A DNA stretch of 64,000 nucleotides from Henckelia pumila (lineage: Eukaryota > Streptophyta > Magnoliopsida > Lamiales > Gesneriaceae). Positions 1 to 10,931 of this stretch are shown piece by piece. Where the stretch lies: the NCBI RefSeq assembly GCF_033568475.1, contig NC_133122.1:150674861-150738860 (forward strand), in the 5' to 3' direction. The translations under genes were made by a program, and so were the position numbers. Position 1 is the stretch's first letter. Each line of letters starts with the position of its first letter. The notes under the pieces are model-generated. The model ran no database searches, was not told the DNA's origin, and saw only the letters and a program-made list of their open reading frames with translations.

Positions 1-210
1 GGCTCTCCATGTTGTTGGGTAAAAAACTCGTGAATACTTGTCGATGGATCATCTCAAAGTATTACGCCAGATGAATTCCTGCAAGAATAGAATATACAAC
101 GATAGATCACGCAGGAATAAAATAGAATAAATAAAAAAAGAAATTAACTAAAGAAAATAACAAAAAGTAAAATTTGTCTATTTCAATCCCCGGCAACGGC
201 GCCAAAAACT
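1..210 (-). mobile_element. 5' internal leader of an Athila/Tat-type LTR retrotransposon
   Basis: This is the start of the internal region of a minus-strand element whose 5' LTR lies immediately to the right (211-1629). The only recognisable signal is the primer-binding site at 187-204. No gag is visible in these 210 bases, and the element continues past the left edge of the window, so its coding capacity cannot be judged. Confidence 0.7.
187..204 (-). other. Primer-binding site complementary to tRNA-Asp
   Basis: The + strand reads TCCCCGGCAACGGCGCCA, the 3' end of plant tRNA-Asp including the terminal CA. The minus strand is therefore an 18-base complementary primer site. It sits six bases from the LTR end, the spacing usual in Athila/Tat (Ty3/gypsy, non-chromodomain) elements. 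This fixes the element's orientation as minus. Confidence 0.85.
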
Positions 211-1629
211 TGATCGAGCAAATACTACCACTGAAAATCAACCTAAATATATATATCAATTAAGCTCGAATATATCGCAAGTGCACGAGTCAAGTAATAA
301 TATAGTGTACAAAGTACGAGTATCGTCCCACAGAGATTGATGTCTAACAAAATTACTCAAGTATTATTCTTTAGTTAATTAAGATAACATGATAATAAAT
401 TAATAAACTAAAATAAAAGATGGAAAAAAAACAAAATAATAAAATTAAATTCAAAAAATAAATAAACGATTGTTAGGATCTCGGTTCACCTACCCTTTTT
501 TCTTCTCTAATGATTGAAATTCAGTTCTCAAGTCATGTTTTGACGGAATTCCCTAATCTATCAATATACTATGTCGAGTTATATTAACCTAATTAACAAA
601 TTGCAATAACCAAGTGTCCTTGTGTTATTTAACAATTGCAATTGCATTACGATTTGTGGAATCCTCTAGCTTTTGACCTATTGGACTATGACTATCAACA
701 TGTATCCAACCTCATATGTCTATGTAAGTTGTAGATCCATGGACTATATTACCCTATCATGTTATAAAATCTCCTTTCAGTATCAATTATAACACATAAA
801 ATCAATTCGAAGTTGATCAATCTCCAAATAATCAATAAAAACAGTAATATAATCAAGAATGCATAAAAACCAAATTTAATCTTAAAAAAGAAATCAAAAC
901 AAAGTTTTGGGGGTAGGATCCCCTAAATCCCAACAAATATAAAAGAAAGAAGAGAAAACTAGTGTTGCGATTCTTGAGTTCTTCAAGTTTCCTCCCTCTT
1001 CACGTTCTTCTCCTTGGATGGCCGCCTCCTCCCTTGCGTTTCTGATGTGTGGAACTTCGGAACCCTTTCTCACGTCTGATATGTCCCCTTTTATATGTGG
1101 TTGAAAGCCCATCCAATAAAGCCCCAAAAAATCGCAACTTTTAATGTTAGAAAATTAATGTTTTTTCAGTCTGCGTCGCGCCATGGCGCAGAAAAGTCAC
1201 GCCATAGCATGAAAAGTTCTGTTTTCACTTCTTCAAAATCCTCGGTTCACGCCACGGCGCAGGAAAAATCACGCCATGGCTTGAAAATTTCTGCCTCCAG
1301 TTTTCAGCGCGCAGTTATCTTGAAAAAATCATAACGTGAGTTCTAACCGTCGGATTGAGCTGAAATTTTGACAACATCTTTAAAACATCTTGAAATTTAA
1401 TTTGGATAGTAAGATTCGATTTGGAGCTACCAAAAGTTAAATTTTAATTTTTGATCAAGGCTGCTCCGTAATTCATTCTTCATAAACCTATTTTCCTACA
1501 AAATTAACCCAGAGAGTGAAATGCTCATGCATGAGATTAATTACAAATAAAACATATAAAAACACACATGAAACCATATGAATGCATGCGAAATAGACAT
1601 AAAATAATGCACACAAAATGCACTTATCA
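211..1629 (-). mobile_element. LTR of an Athila/Tat-type retrotransposon (5' LTR)
   Basis: The LTR is 1419 bp and begins TGATCGAGCA and ends CACTTATCA on the + strand, giving TGAT/ATCA inverted termini. The tRNA-Asp primer site abuts its left end, so it is the 5' LTR of a minus-strand element. On the minus strand a TATA-like ATATAAAAG lies at about 1089-1098, preceded by a TGGGCTTT-type motif. Upstream of that, at 1171-1285, is a GC-rich block containing four copies of a CACGCCATGGC-like palindromic word. The insertion interrupts a copia gag gene after the reading SNINTESYGEG. The far LTR lies outside the window, so the target-site duplication cannot be confirmed; the right flank is CCGTA. 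Confidence 0.75.
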
Positions 1630-3647
1630 CCGTAAGACCCTCTCCATATGATTCAGTGTTTATATTTGACTTTTTCTGAAGTTCCTTAGATTGAATAGCA
1701 GACATAACTTCTTCCAATGTTATCGTCTGTTCTCTTCCATATAGCAAAGCATCTCTGAAATTTTCATCTGCTTTTGAAAGTGCATTCAGAAGTATCAAAG
1801 CCTGGTTGCGCTTAGTCGTGTCGCTCCCAAATTACCCGACTCAAATCGGATAAATAAATTATATAGCAGTGAGAGTAGGGTTCGTTCCCACGAGGAAAGT
1901 GAGATTTATTTGTGTTCTTAAAAATACTGGAAATAAATAAAAGGGGATTTGGAATTTAAAACAATTAACATGCAAAATCAAATTAAACTAGAGAAATCAA
2001 TTAAAAACAAGTCTTGGTATCGAACGACTACATCCTTGAAACTATTCACTTGATCATCGATTCTCTAAAAATAATTAAATCTCATTGAATATTCACCATT
2101 GAAAATCTAATTCCTATTCCACCTTAATCTTAGTTAATTAGACACCAGCGTTCTAGATTAACCTTACCAATAAATCAACCCAAATACCAGCGATCTAGAT
2201 TTAAATCTAAGGTATCATTCATATGAGTGAAACTGATGAATCTAGACAACACAAATACCAGTGATTGTATTTAATCTAGTCAATAGTTGTTCCTACGATT
2301 TAACAAATTCAACAGCAGAAAATATTAAACGCAGTTGCTTCGCAAATTAGTTTATTCAAACAATTACGTATTTGAATTCTAATTTAGCTATAGTTTGTAT
2401 GAGAGAATTATCAGGTGATCAATCTAATAATCAAACACACAAGCATATAATCAATTCAGAATAACTCTTGATACTCAAATAAATCAAACAATGAAAAATA
2501 GAATCTCACGAATAAATAAAATCAAGGGTTCGTCTTCCTCAACCAAGTATTAAAACCTTGAAGAATAAAATCTAAGAACAAGAAAGATAAAACTTAGCCT
2601 AAGCGTGTTCTTCCGTCTTCAGCCGTCTCCTCTCTGCCTCTGATGATAATCCCCTCTTTTGCGTCTCAAGATCCTATTTAAATGGCCTTGAAAGCCCACG
2701 AAATAAAGCCCGCAAAATAAGAGTTTTAAATTTTCAAATTTTTATTTTTTTTCCTGCGCCCGATATCTTGCTCGATCGGTAAAAATTAACCGATCGAGCG
2801 AGCATACTTTTGTCATCCTTATGTTTTCACAATTCTTGGTACCGATCTATCGGTTAAACTTTTCGGATCAAGCGAGCAGCTTTTTTTCCAGCGAGCAGCG
2901 ATTTTAAAAAATACATATCCAGAGATCTAGCCGTCGGATTGAGCTAAAATTTGGACAGCTGCTTCAAAACCTCTTGAATTTAATTTTGAATGGTGGATAT
3001 TAGATTTGGATTTCTTTAAAATTAAAAATAATTTTTTTGACCATTGCTGCTTCGTAATTCTTCTCTTATCTCGGCTCTTTTCTTCCATCTTTAGCTCCAT
3101 TATTCTCTTTTCCTAAATCAAACAAAAAACATTCATTAGTAACTATACAATGAATTTAATCAATGCAAACTCTTCTAATCACACCAATTAACACACATAA
3201 ATATAGTAAAATATCATCACATCAAAGCCCGATCTTCATCCTCAAGCTTTACTTCAATATTATCCAAGTCATCCAATATCTTGGTGAATTCTTCGATCTG
3301 ATTTTCAATGTTCTTATCATCCTTGATCACAAAGGAATACAACATCTGTTTCATGTACAGACGGTTAGCCAGGGATTTCATCATGTATAGATTCTCAAGC
3401 TTAAGCCACACAGCAATAGCAGATTCTTCTCTCGCCACCTCTCGAAGAGGTCTATCACCCAGACAAAGAATAATCACACTGTGTGCTTTTTCTCGAGCAA
3501 TTCATCCTTGTTCTTGATATCATCAGACATCTCCTCCTTATTCTTAAGTTCTTCCACCAATCCTTACTGTATCAGGATTGCTCGGATCTTAATTCTCCAG
3601 AGCGAGAAATCGTTCTTGCCCGTAAACTTCTCAATATCAAATTTCAT
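1630..3647 (-). pseudogene. Copia-type gag (UBN2 family), interrupted and nonsense-mutated
   Basis: Reading the minus strand from ATG at 3645-3647 gives MKFDIEKFTGKNDFSLW, then a premature TAA, then VEELKNKEEM, LCLGDRPLREV, YMMKSLANRLYMKQ and ILDDLDNIEVKLEDED. The coding sequence resumes left of a solo LTR with LLNALSKADENFRDALLYGRE and ITLEEVMSAIQSKELQ. These are the usual consecutive blocks of Ty1/copia UBN2-type gag. The gene is split at the codons for RAL/ILL by the solo LTR at 1803-3224. It is split again at 1630 by an Athila/Tat LTR. No pol is present in the window. The element is dead as it stands. Confidence 0.85.
1803..3224 (-). mobile_element. Solo LTR (Athila/Tat-like) inserted in the copia gag
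   Basis: The 1422-bp sequence begins TGGTTGCGC and ends CACATCA and is flanked by the perfect 5-bp duplication AAGCC (1798-1802 and 3225-3229). Removing it and one AAGCC restores the copia gag reading frame, so the boundaries are secure. It has no primer site or internal region, so it is a solo LTR. It shares two blocks with the neighbouring LTR at 211-1629: about 85 bp beginning GCCGTCGGATTGAGCT (near 2930 and 1348), and a TATA-proximal block with TTGAAAGCCCA and AATAAAGCCC. A hairpin with arms GCTCGATCGGT and ACCGATCGAGC sits at about 2769-2800. Confidence 0.9.
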
Positions 3648-3690
3648 TGATCCCACTATCTTTGTTTAGTTTTCCACGGACGACGCCACT

Positions 3691-4513
3691 TGTTAGGAAT
3701 CAATTAAAGTAAATTCAATATTCCGAGAATTCGCCATGCGAACATAGCAACAAGAACAATAACTCAATCCCAGATGAATAATAACACACAACTCAAATCA
3801 AACACCAACGCACGCGAAAGCGATTTAAACAACACAAATATTTACGTGGTTCGGCAAAGAATTTGCCTACGTCCACGGGAGAGCAACACAACACTTTTAT
3901 TAATCACGAACATAAGAAATCCAATCTCAAAACCAGAGCTTATTACAGAGACAGACCAGAAAACTCTAACGCTAGATACAGACACAATTCAAGCTTGTTA
4001 TCCTTGAATTCTCCCGTCACAATCTGCACCCCAGTTTTCTTCTCTGAAATCTCTCTTTTCTTCTCCCTCAAATATTTTCTGGAGGTTGAAGAATTTGATT
4101 TTCTGTTATATCGGTTGGCGTATCTATAATCTGTATATATATAGATAATTACACCTACTTTATTCTTGGGCTTTAGGTCAACAAAAACTTACGGCCCAAT
4201 TTCAAGGTCAACATGGTCCAACTCGATAAGTCTTCTCACTTCCGTTCCGTCTGATCTGCTCTAGTACATTGATCTGCCTCCAAGCTTCACTCCAGCTTTA
4301 CGGAAAATTCATCTGACTTCTAACCAATTCCTAGTACTCGAGCAATCGATCTTCTTGAACTTATCCGAAGACTCATCTGACCATTAACTTTGATCTGATC
4401 CCAGTATTTGATCTGACCATGAACTCATCTGATCACTGAACTCATCTGATCTGTACACTTCGATCTTATCTCTTCTCTATTCTCATTCAATCTGATAGAA
4501 GCACACTTCAACA
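3691..4513 (-). mobile_element. Copia LTR (5' LTR of the interrupted element)
   Basis: This 823-bp LTR starts TGTTAGGAATC and ends CACTTCAACA, with TGTT/AACA inverted termini. It lies directly upstream (minus sense) of the copia gag start codon, so it is the element's 5' LTR. The same LTR family appears as a solo LTR at 48720-49538, which confirms both ends. The primer site is not the usual TGGTATCAGAGC of copia elements: the minus strand continues AGTGGCGTCGTCCGTGG. Confidence 0.85.
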
Positions 4514-5115
4514 AAAAAGAACAATCCAATCAGGTTTCATGATCTTCTTATGCGTTCTTGAACTTTTCGTGTTTGAAACAGCTGTACACACGATCTTTGG
4601 GTTGGAGCTTCGTGTGCTGTATGTGAGGCCCTAACATATTACATATCAATATCTTTGGGCCATTCTTACGTACCCAACAATATTTAATTAGAATTAAAAT
4701 TTTCATGTATGGCCATCCATCATTTGAAATGATAATAACATGCCAATTTTTCGATCCTTGAAAAACTCATTGAATAAATTATTTTTATATGGTAATCTAA
4801 TTAAATTGTGATTGCTCATGCATATATTAAACTGACATGAACGTTTAAAGGTCGACGAATATAAAATATTAATTGTAATATTAAAATCATCCCCATTGGA
4901 TCATTACGAGTATTTGAATTAGTTAATAGACTAATAATTTAATTCAATCATTTTGAAGAATGAGAATGGTACTTGCAAAAAGTAGGAAAACCATACGTGT
5001 TGACAGGTTATAACAATTGTCTGGTAAGAGAGAAATCAATACATGACATTTGAACTATTGTACGATTTAAAAGATTCGAGCTATGTTACCGGTAGCTATA
5101 ATTTCGTTAAAACAA
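4514..5115. other. AT-rich spacer
   Basis: This is the flank between the copia LTR and the hAT transposon. I see no coding potential and no clear repeats. It may be old intergenic DNA. Confidence 0.5.
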
Positions 5116-5123
5116 TGATTATA

Positions 5124-8119
5124 TAGACCTGGCCAAGAGCCGTGTTGGACCCAGAACCGGACCTGGACCCATCCAGTGGTCAACGGGCCGGTTAACCGGG
5201 TCAACGGGTCCAACACGGAATTGGGTCCCGATTTTCCCTTTCCAAAACTGGAAACCCGCCGGGTTGCACGGGTCTGACCCGCCGGATTGGACACTTGGTG
5301 CCCAAATGGGCGCCCAGATGGCCAGATGATCCAACGGCCACAATCTTGTGGCCGTTGGATCATTCAATGGCCACGATTTTGTGGCCTTTGGAGATCAACG
5401 ACCACGATTTCATTGCTGTTAAAACCCGGCCTACCCGGTGGGTCGACCCGCCAGGTTGTCGGTTTTTTTAAAAATTTTTTTACTTTTTATCTATAAATAC
5501 CCCCAAGTCCCCTTTCATTTTGTTTACACAATTCTCTCTTAATTCTCTCCATTCTTAATTCCTTTTAATTTCTTGGATTATCAAAAATATCAATTTTTGA
5601 TTATTGGTTTATTGTCAATTGTTGATTTATTTTCATATTCATACAATTACAAATGTCCGAAGCGGGATCAAGTCGTAGGGGTGACAAAAGAAAAGGAAAG
5701 GAAAAGAGAATCGTACCACCCGAGGTCGAGTATCCTCAATTCAATGTCGATGGCTTTGATCTTGAATATTTCGATGATGAAATTCAAGAAATTAGACAAG
5801 AGGCGCAACAAAGACAACAAGTTGAACAACCACCACGTCATCATGTAAGTCAAGAAAGTATGAACGATCCGGCGGCCTCTCAAAGACAAATTCGAGCGGT
5901 GCCTCGCTTGACATCCGATATCTTCATCAAACATTTCGACAAGGTGACGCTTCCCTCCGATGATTTGCAAACCAAATGCAAATATTGTTCAAAATGTTAC
6001 AAATTTAAACAAGGAGGTGGTTATGGAACTTTGACGCGGCATATCGAGAAAAATCATCCGGTGAAAATTGGGATTGATCGTGCTCAAACTCAAATTCCGG
6101 CATTCTCTTCTCAATCGGGTAATGAATCTCAACTATTTAAATATAACGAAGCTAGATTTAGAGAAGAAACGACTAAATTTTGTGCGGTTGAACAACTTTC
6201 TTTTAGCTTTAGCGATAAATTATCTTTTGAAAATTGGCTTTCTACAAGTGCAAATCCTTTTATTAGACGTATTCCAAGAAATAGTCTCAAACGCACAATG
6301 AAAAAGTTAGTCGTCGATCAAAAGAAAGAATTAATTAAGAAATTTTATAGTTTGAATAATAAAGTTTCTTTGTGTTCCGATGGAGTGATCATTGGCAAAG
6401 TTGTTCATATATGTGTATTACATGTCATTGGATTGATAATAATTGGAACATTCAAAAAAGGTTGCTTGCATATAGATGTTTCAACGAATCACACACGACA
6501 CAAAATATTTCTCAACTTATATTTGTTATTTTAGAATAATATGGTCTAACTACCAAAGTTTTTTCAATGTCTTTTAATAATGCTAGTGCAAATACTTCTA
6601 GTATTAGTGAGCTTATTGAAGTATGTAAATTATCACTAGGTGACAAATTTTTTCATATTAGATGTACATGTCATATTTTAAATTTGTGTGTTCAAGATGA
6701 GCTAAAAATTTTAGGCATACATATTCAACCAATTAGGAACGCTATTCATTATTTATGGACGCATCCCCAAGTTATGAAGCAATGGAGAAAATTTTGTAGA
6801 GTAAATGGTATGAAACCTAAGCGGTTTGCACGAGATGTTCCAACTCGTTGGAATTCAACATATAAATTGTTATTATCCTCTTTTGAATATAAAAATTTAT
6901 TTTGTACATTTTTTCATCAATTTATTCAAGCTCGTGATATTTATTTGTTTTAAAATCAATGGAACATATGCACTAGTATTTGTGAAATTTTAAAAGTTTT
7001 TAATGATGCTAGTGACCAATTATCCAGTGTTTATTATCCTACTTCACATTTAGTTTTAACACATTGTTGCAACATTGCTTGTGTCTTTCATGAACATGTT
7101 AAATCTAATGATAGTGCTTTATCTCAATGTATTCTCGTCATGAAAGCAAAATGGGAAAAATATTTTTCGGTCATTCCTGAAATTTTTTTATTTGCTTTTG
7201 TTTTAGATCCTAAACTTAAATTAGATGCTTAAGAGACATGTTAACATTATATTATGAATCTTTGGAGCCTATTGCGGAAACGATTCTTTCTATCTCATTG
7301 ATTTTGTTTAATATTAAAAGTCATTTACTTGATATTTATAATGAATATAACATCAAATATGGTGGTCGCAAAAACACAAATATATTCAATTTTGTCTATA
7401 TTGGCAAAAGAAATTCTAGCTTGTCTGGTTTCAACAGTTGCAGTGGAGCAAGCATTTAGTATTGGAGGAAATACATTGGACGAGAGACGTTCTATCTTAA
7501 GGTCGGAAAATTTGGAAGCCCAATGTTTGCTCAATGATTGGTCAAAATCCGCTACTCGAACACAACATATTCAAAGTGATGAAGAAGACCAAGATGATAC
7601 CGAAGGAACATCCGGAACTACGGCGGGAGGAAATGCGAGTGAATCAGAATAAAATGTAATAGATATTGAAATTCTAATATATATATATATATATATATTT
7701 ATTTAATAAATGTAATATATATTTGTTATAGAGATATGAACTATTTGATTGAATTTATTTAAAGAATATGTATTACAAAAAATATTAAAAAAATTTTGAA
7801 TAGCAAAAATCAGATTAGCGCCCAGGAGGCACGACCGCGCCTCTCATTTGGGGGGCCGCGCGGCTGCTTCGCAGAAAATAATGCGCAGCAGCCGCGCAGG
7901 TGCTAGGCGCGAGCGCGCCACCCATGCGCATTTAAAAAAATGGTGCAATTTTTTTTTTTAAATTATAAGGGTTGACTCGGACTCGGACCCGTCGATTAAC
8001 CGAACCGAAACCGCCGGTTCACCAATCCGGACCGAAACCGGCCATGGGCGAGCCGGTTAAGGGTTGGTAAAACACCAACCCTGAATCCGCGGGTCCAACC
8101 CGGACCGTGACCAGGTCTA
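5124..8119 (+). mobile_element. Decayed hAT transposon (TAGACCTGGCCA family), copy 1
   Basis: The element begins TAGACCTGGCCA and ends with the near-inverse TGACCAGGTCTA. It is flanked by an imperfect 8-bp duplication, TGATTATA (5116-5123) and CGATTATA (8120-8127), as expected of hAT insertions. Both subterminal regions are packed with GGTCCGGNNC-type words, probable transposase-binding repeats. The internal gene is a broken copy of the transposase that is intact in the second element at 54697-58015, in the opposite orientation. The 3' untranslated side carries a GC-rich palindromic block at 7816-7925 that is unrelated in sequence to the block in the other copy. Confidence 0.9.
5653..7652 (+). 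pseudogene. hAT transposase pseudogene (BED zinc finger, RICESLEEPER-like)
   Basis: The reading starts at ATG 5653 and follows the intact relative closely through the BED finger (CKYC and HIEKNH) to SLCSD. There a 4-base deletion near 6381 shifts the frame and gives a stop at 6532-6534. The correct frame resumes at 6567 (MSFNNASANTSSISE). It is then stopped by a C-to-A change at about 6951 (TCA to TAA after ARDIYLF) and again near 7230. An internal deletion of roughly 250 bp follows the codons for NIKYGG: ATGGTGG is joined to a second ATGGTGG, removing the segment before the hAT dimerisation domain. The tail, with VSTVAVEQAFSIGG and LDERRS, survives at 7400-7652. The gene cannot encode an active enzyme but could be mobilised in trans. 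Confidence 0.9.
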
Positions 8120-8127
8120 CGATTATA

Positions 8128-9362
8128 TTGGAACCAAGGTCACGTATTCCTCTCTCTTTAATTGCAATGAGATCACTTATATATTGGAGAGGATTTGGAG
8201 TGCAACATTCTCGTCTAATAATAGAGCAATAGCCATATGGAATTTGAGATGCTATAAATACAGTTTACAATATTAAATTTAAACTCTTACCACCAACTAT
8301 AATTTAGTAAAACAGAAAGAGCTTAATCCTACATAAAGGAATCTTTTTACCAAAAAAATCTCAATCAATTGGACGGATTAAAGTAAATTAAAAAGAATTT
8401 CTACGTGCTTTTCTTTGTTAGCTATACAAATTAAATTGATTCGTAAATCTAATTAATCCATAGCTAAATAAAAAAATATTTTGGGCCACTTCTAAGATTG
8501 TGCCTGAGGTGCCCACCTTTTGGGCTTCACTGGGTAGTACCCTGTGTGCAGCGTGTCAGATCTTCATAAAAAAAGGGTTGATTTTGAAAGGGACCCTATT
8601 CCACATGAGTAAGAGGTTCATTGACTATGCATGTGTTAAATCGAGGGATGTACACGAGCGGCAGTGACCTGAAGGATGGAGCAACATGACCACTCTCCAG
8701 AGCATACTCCCACAATATTTTAGCAGAAAATATGTTCCACACAAGGATCGAACCCGCAACGCTACGAAATTTTTTCCCACATTACCTCAGGCTTTACCAA
8801 CTCGTTTATGCCCCTGTGAGCGTGTCAGGCCTTCATTGGCCCAAATGATGTGGGCCCTATATGATTTATGTGAGATCCAAATGATTTGGCCAATGAATTG
8901 CCTCCACGCTAGCATCGACATTACCCCGACTATGGGTTACCGAATGGATGAGTGCAGTTCTAAGAAAAAAAACAACTCTATTTTCGAAGAAAAATGCCGC
9001 AGATACCAATTTCATTTTCCAGATAATCTTCCGAGCTAACGTGCATTTACGATAATTTTATAATTTCAAATAATCTTTCGAGTTAACATGCATTTACGAT
9101 AATTTTATAATTTCGAACATAACTCTTCTTTGAGAGCTATAATAATTGTGAAAGATTCATGTTCACAAAAGTCCAGGAAGTCTTGATCAAGATAATCGAA
9201 CTTATACAAGAAACACACAAATATCGAAAAATAAAGCTCTAAAAAGACACAGGATTCATCGACAAATACAGCCACATCTACATAAACTAATATCCCACTA
9301 GAGAATTTCTAACTTAAATTATTTATTTATATATCGAAAAAAAAACTTTAACTTATTTATGT
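8128..9362. other. Intergenic spacer with unidentified repeat-like DNA
   Basis: There is no convincing gene. A 117-codon open frame at 8686-9039 has no recognisable domain and contains phrases such as GGATCGAACCCGCAAC that resemble dispersed plant repeats. A 47-bp tandem duplication lies at 9021-9114. The region ends just past the stop codon of the P450 gene. Confidence 0.4.
9021..9114. repeat. 47-bp tandem duplication
   Basis: Two adjacent 47-bp units (9021-9067 and 9068-9114) share GAGYTAACRTGCATTTACG followed by ATAATTTTATAATTTC. They differ at only a few positions, so the duplication is fairly recent. It lies about 250 bp downstream of the P450 stop codon. Confidence 0.8.
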
Positions 9363-10931
9363 TCACACTATCCTCTTCTTCACTTTAACCGGCAAACCAC
9401 CCTTCATTCTTAGAGTCAGAGACAGCAAATGCTCGGGGCACTTACCTTTCTCCATCAACACTTGTATTGCAAATCTTTCCAACACAGAGGCAGCTATGGA
9501 TTTCATCTGAATATAGGCCATATCTTTCCCTAAACACATTCGGGGACCCGCGTGGAAAACCGGAAACTTAAAGGGACTTTCTTGCTTACAAATCCCATTC
9601 TCAATCCACCTTTCTGGCTTATACTCACAGCAATCTTGGCCCCATATACTCTCCATCCTCCCCATAGCATACGTGTGGTATGAAATGAACCAATCTTTGC
9701 CAATAAACGTGCCATCGGGCAAAATATCATCTTCATTGCAAGCTTTTGTGTCGATAGGCACCGGCGGATAGAGCCTCATTGCTTCTGAAATGGATGCTTG
9801 GAGATAGTGCATTTCACGCAATTCGTCGAATGTGAACATATCGCCGATTTTCTTCCCGCTCTGCCGTCGAATTTTATCTAGTTCATGAATGATTGTTTCC
9901 TCTACATCTGGTTTTGAAGATAGCAACCAAAAGAACCAAGAAAGAGCTGATGATGTAGTGTCCCTGCCGGCTAAAATGAAGCTAATAACAATATCCCTCA
10001 AATACCCAACAGAATTCTCGCCATTTCCTATGAATCTTGACAACAAATCCTCATCTTTCTTCTCAGATTTCTCCTCCATTCTCGTACTAATTATCTTATC
10101 AGCAAAATCATAAACAGTAGCAATAGATTTTTTCAATTTTCTCTCCGATCCCAGATTGAAAAACTTCTTAATTACATATAATCTCGGCAGAGCATACATG
10201 AATCTACCGGAACTGAGCGTGGCAGCATCCTCAAACGCCTGCATGAATTCGCCACCCGTGTTTCCATCTCCGCCCAGACAACCTGGATCAACATTAAACG
10301 CAAGTTTACAGATGTTATCAAACGCAAATCTTTCGAGAATGTCTTGCGCATCCAGAACCCTCTCCTCCGCCGCCGCCGTTTCAAGAATCGGGACCAAACG
10401 CTTCCGCAACTCCACGGTTACGTTTTCCATGACGAAATTCCGGAGGGATTTCGTATTAAACTCGTAACTCGCCGTTTTGCGCTGAATCCTCCACAATTCC
10501 CCATCCCTGTTGAAGATGCCACCTCCTAGGAAATCTTCGAGAAGGCTTCTGAATCGTACGCCTTTTGGGTAGTTGTCGAAGTGGGATTTCAGCATGTGCT
10601 CCACTAGTTGCGGGTTGGCATGGATGACGCCGTAAACTTTTCCGGGGCGGTAGAAGACGGCGGAGTTGGTGGGGCAATTGGACAGTATTTCGGTGCTCCA
10701 GTCTAGGAAGCGGTGGCGGTTGCGGAGGAAGTCCGGCAGAGAACCGACTAGCGGGTAGCTCCTGAATCCGTACACTGATTTCTTGGATTTTGCAGGGAAA
10801 AAGAATATGTAAAAGTAGAGTGAAATGAAGAAGATGAAGAGAAGAAAGAGGATTACCATATCTGCGGATAGAATTGGAGAAGGGATCGAACTGGGTGGTG
10901 ATATTATATAAAGATCAGTGGATTTCAGCAC
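9363..10931 (-). CDS. Cytochrome P450, CYP94 family (fatty-acid omega-hydroxylase-like)
   Basis: An intact single-exon class II P450, 522 aa from the first ATG. A hydrophobic ER anchor spans about residues 26-46 and is followed by KSKK. Other landmarks are SYPLVGSLP (58-66), the I-helix oxygen-activation motif AGRDTTSS (321-328), the K-helix ExxR as EAMR (383-386), PERW (439-442) and the haem loop FHAGPRMCLG (459-468) with C466 as thiolate ligand. The lack of introns and this haem loop point to CYP94, closest by eye to the A or D subfamilies. CYP94 enzymes omega-hydroxylate fatty acids at the ER (cutin or signalling lipids); some members oxidise jasmonoyl-isoleucine, and the sequence alone does not decide. 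The start may really be M25 (10857-10859): a TATA box lies between M1 and M25, and M25 gives a 498-aa protein with the usual N-terminal anchor. No damage is visible. Confidence 0.93.
   Translation of the reverse strand: MLKSTDLYIISPPSSIPSPILSADMVILFLLFIFFISLYFYIFFFPAKSKKSVYGFRSYPLVGSLPDFLRNRHRFLDWSTEILSNCPTNSAVFYRPGKVYGVIHANPQLVEHMLKSHFDNYPKGVRFRSLLEDFLGGGIFNRDGELWRIQRKTASYEFNTKSLRNFVMENVTVELRKRLVPILETAAAEERVLDAQDILERFAFDNICKLAFNVDPGCLGGDGNTGGEFMQAFEDAATLSSGRFMYALPRLYVIKKFFNLGSERKLKKSIATVYDFADKIISTRMEEKSEKKDEDLLSRFIGNGENSVGYLRDIVISFILAGRDTTSSALSWFFWLLSSKPDVEETIIHELDKIRRQSGKKIGDMFTFDELREMHYLQASISEAMRLYPPVPIDTKACNEDDILPDGTFIGKDWFISYHTYAMGRMESIWGQDCCEYKPERWIENGICKQESPFKFPVFHAGPRMCLGKDMAYIQMKSIAASVLERFAIQVLMEKGKCPEHLLSLTLRMKGGLPVKVKKRIV
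10901..10913 (-). promoter_or_regulatory. TATA box of the CYP94 gene
   Basis: The minus strand reads TTTATATAATAT. It lies about 42 bp upstream of the second in-frame ATG (10857-10859) but downstream of the first ATG. Transcription starting about 30 bp from this box would exclude the first ATG. This supports M25 as the start codon, with a very short leader. That is an inference from spacing only. Confidence 0.5.

Noticed and set aside
1794-3229. A DNA transposon with the 9-bp direct repeat ATCAAAGCC
   Set aside because: Reading the LTR end as CATCACATCA gives TG...CA termini and a 5-bp AAGCC duplication; the extra four matching bases are part of the LTR end and coincidental.
8686-9039. 117-codon open frame between the hAT relic and the P450 gene
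   Set aside because: No domain, no start or splice context, and repeat-like composition.
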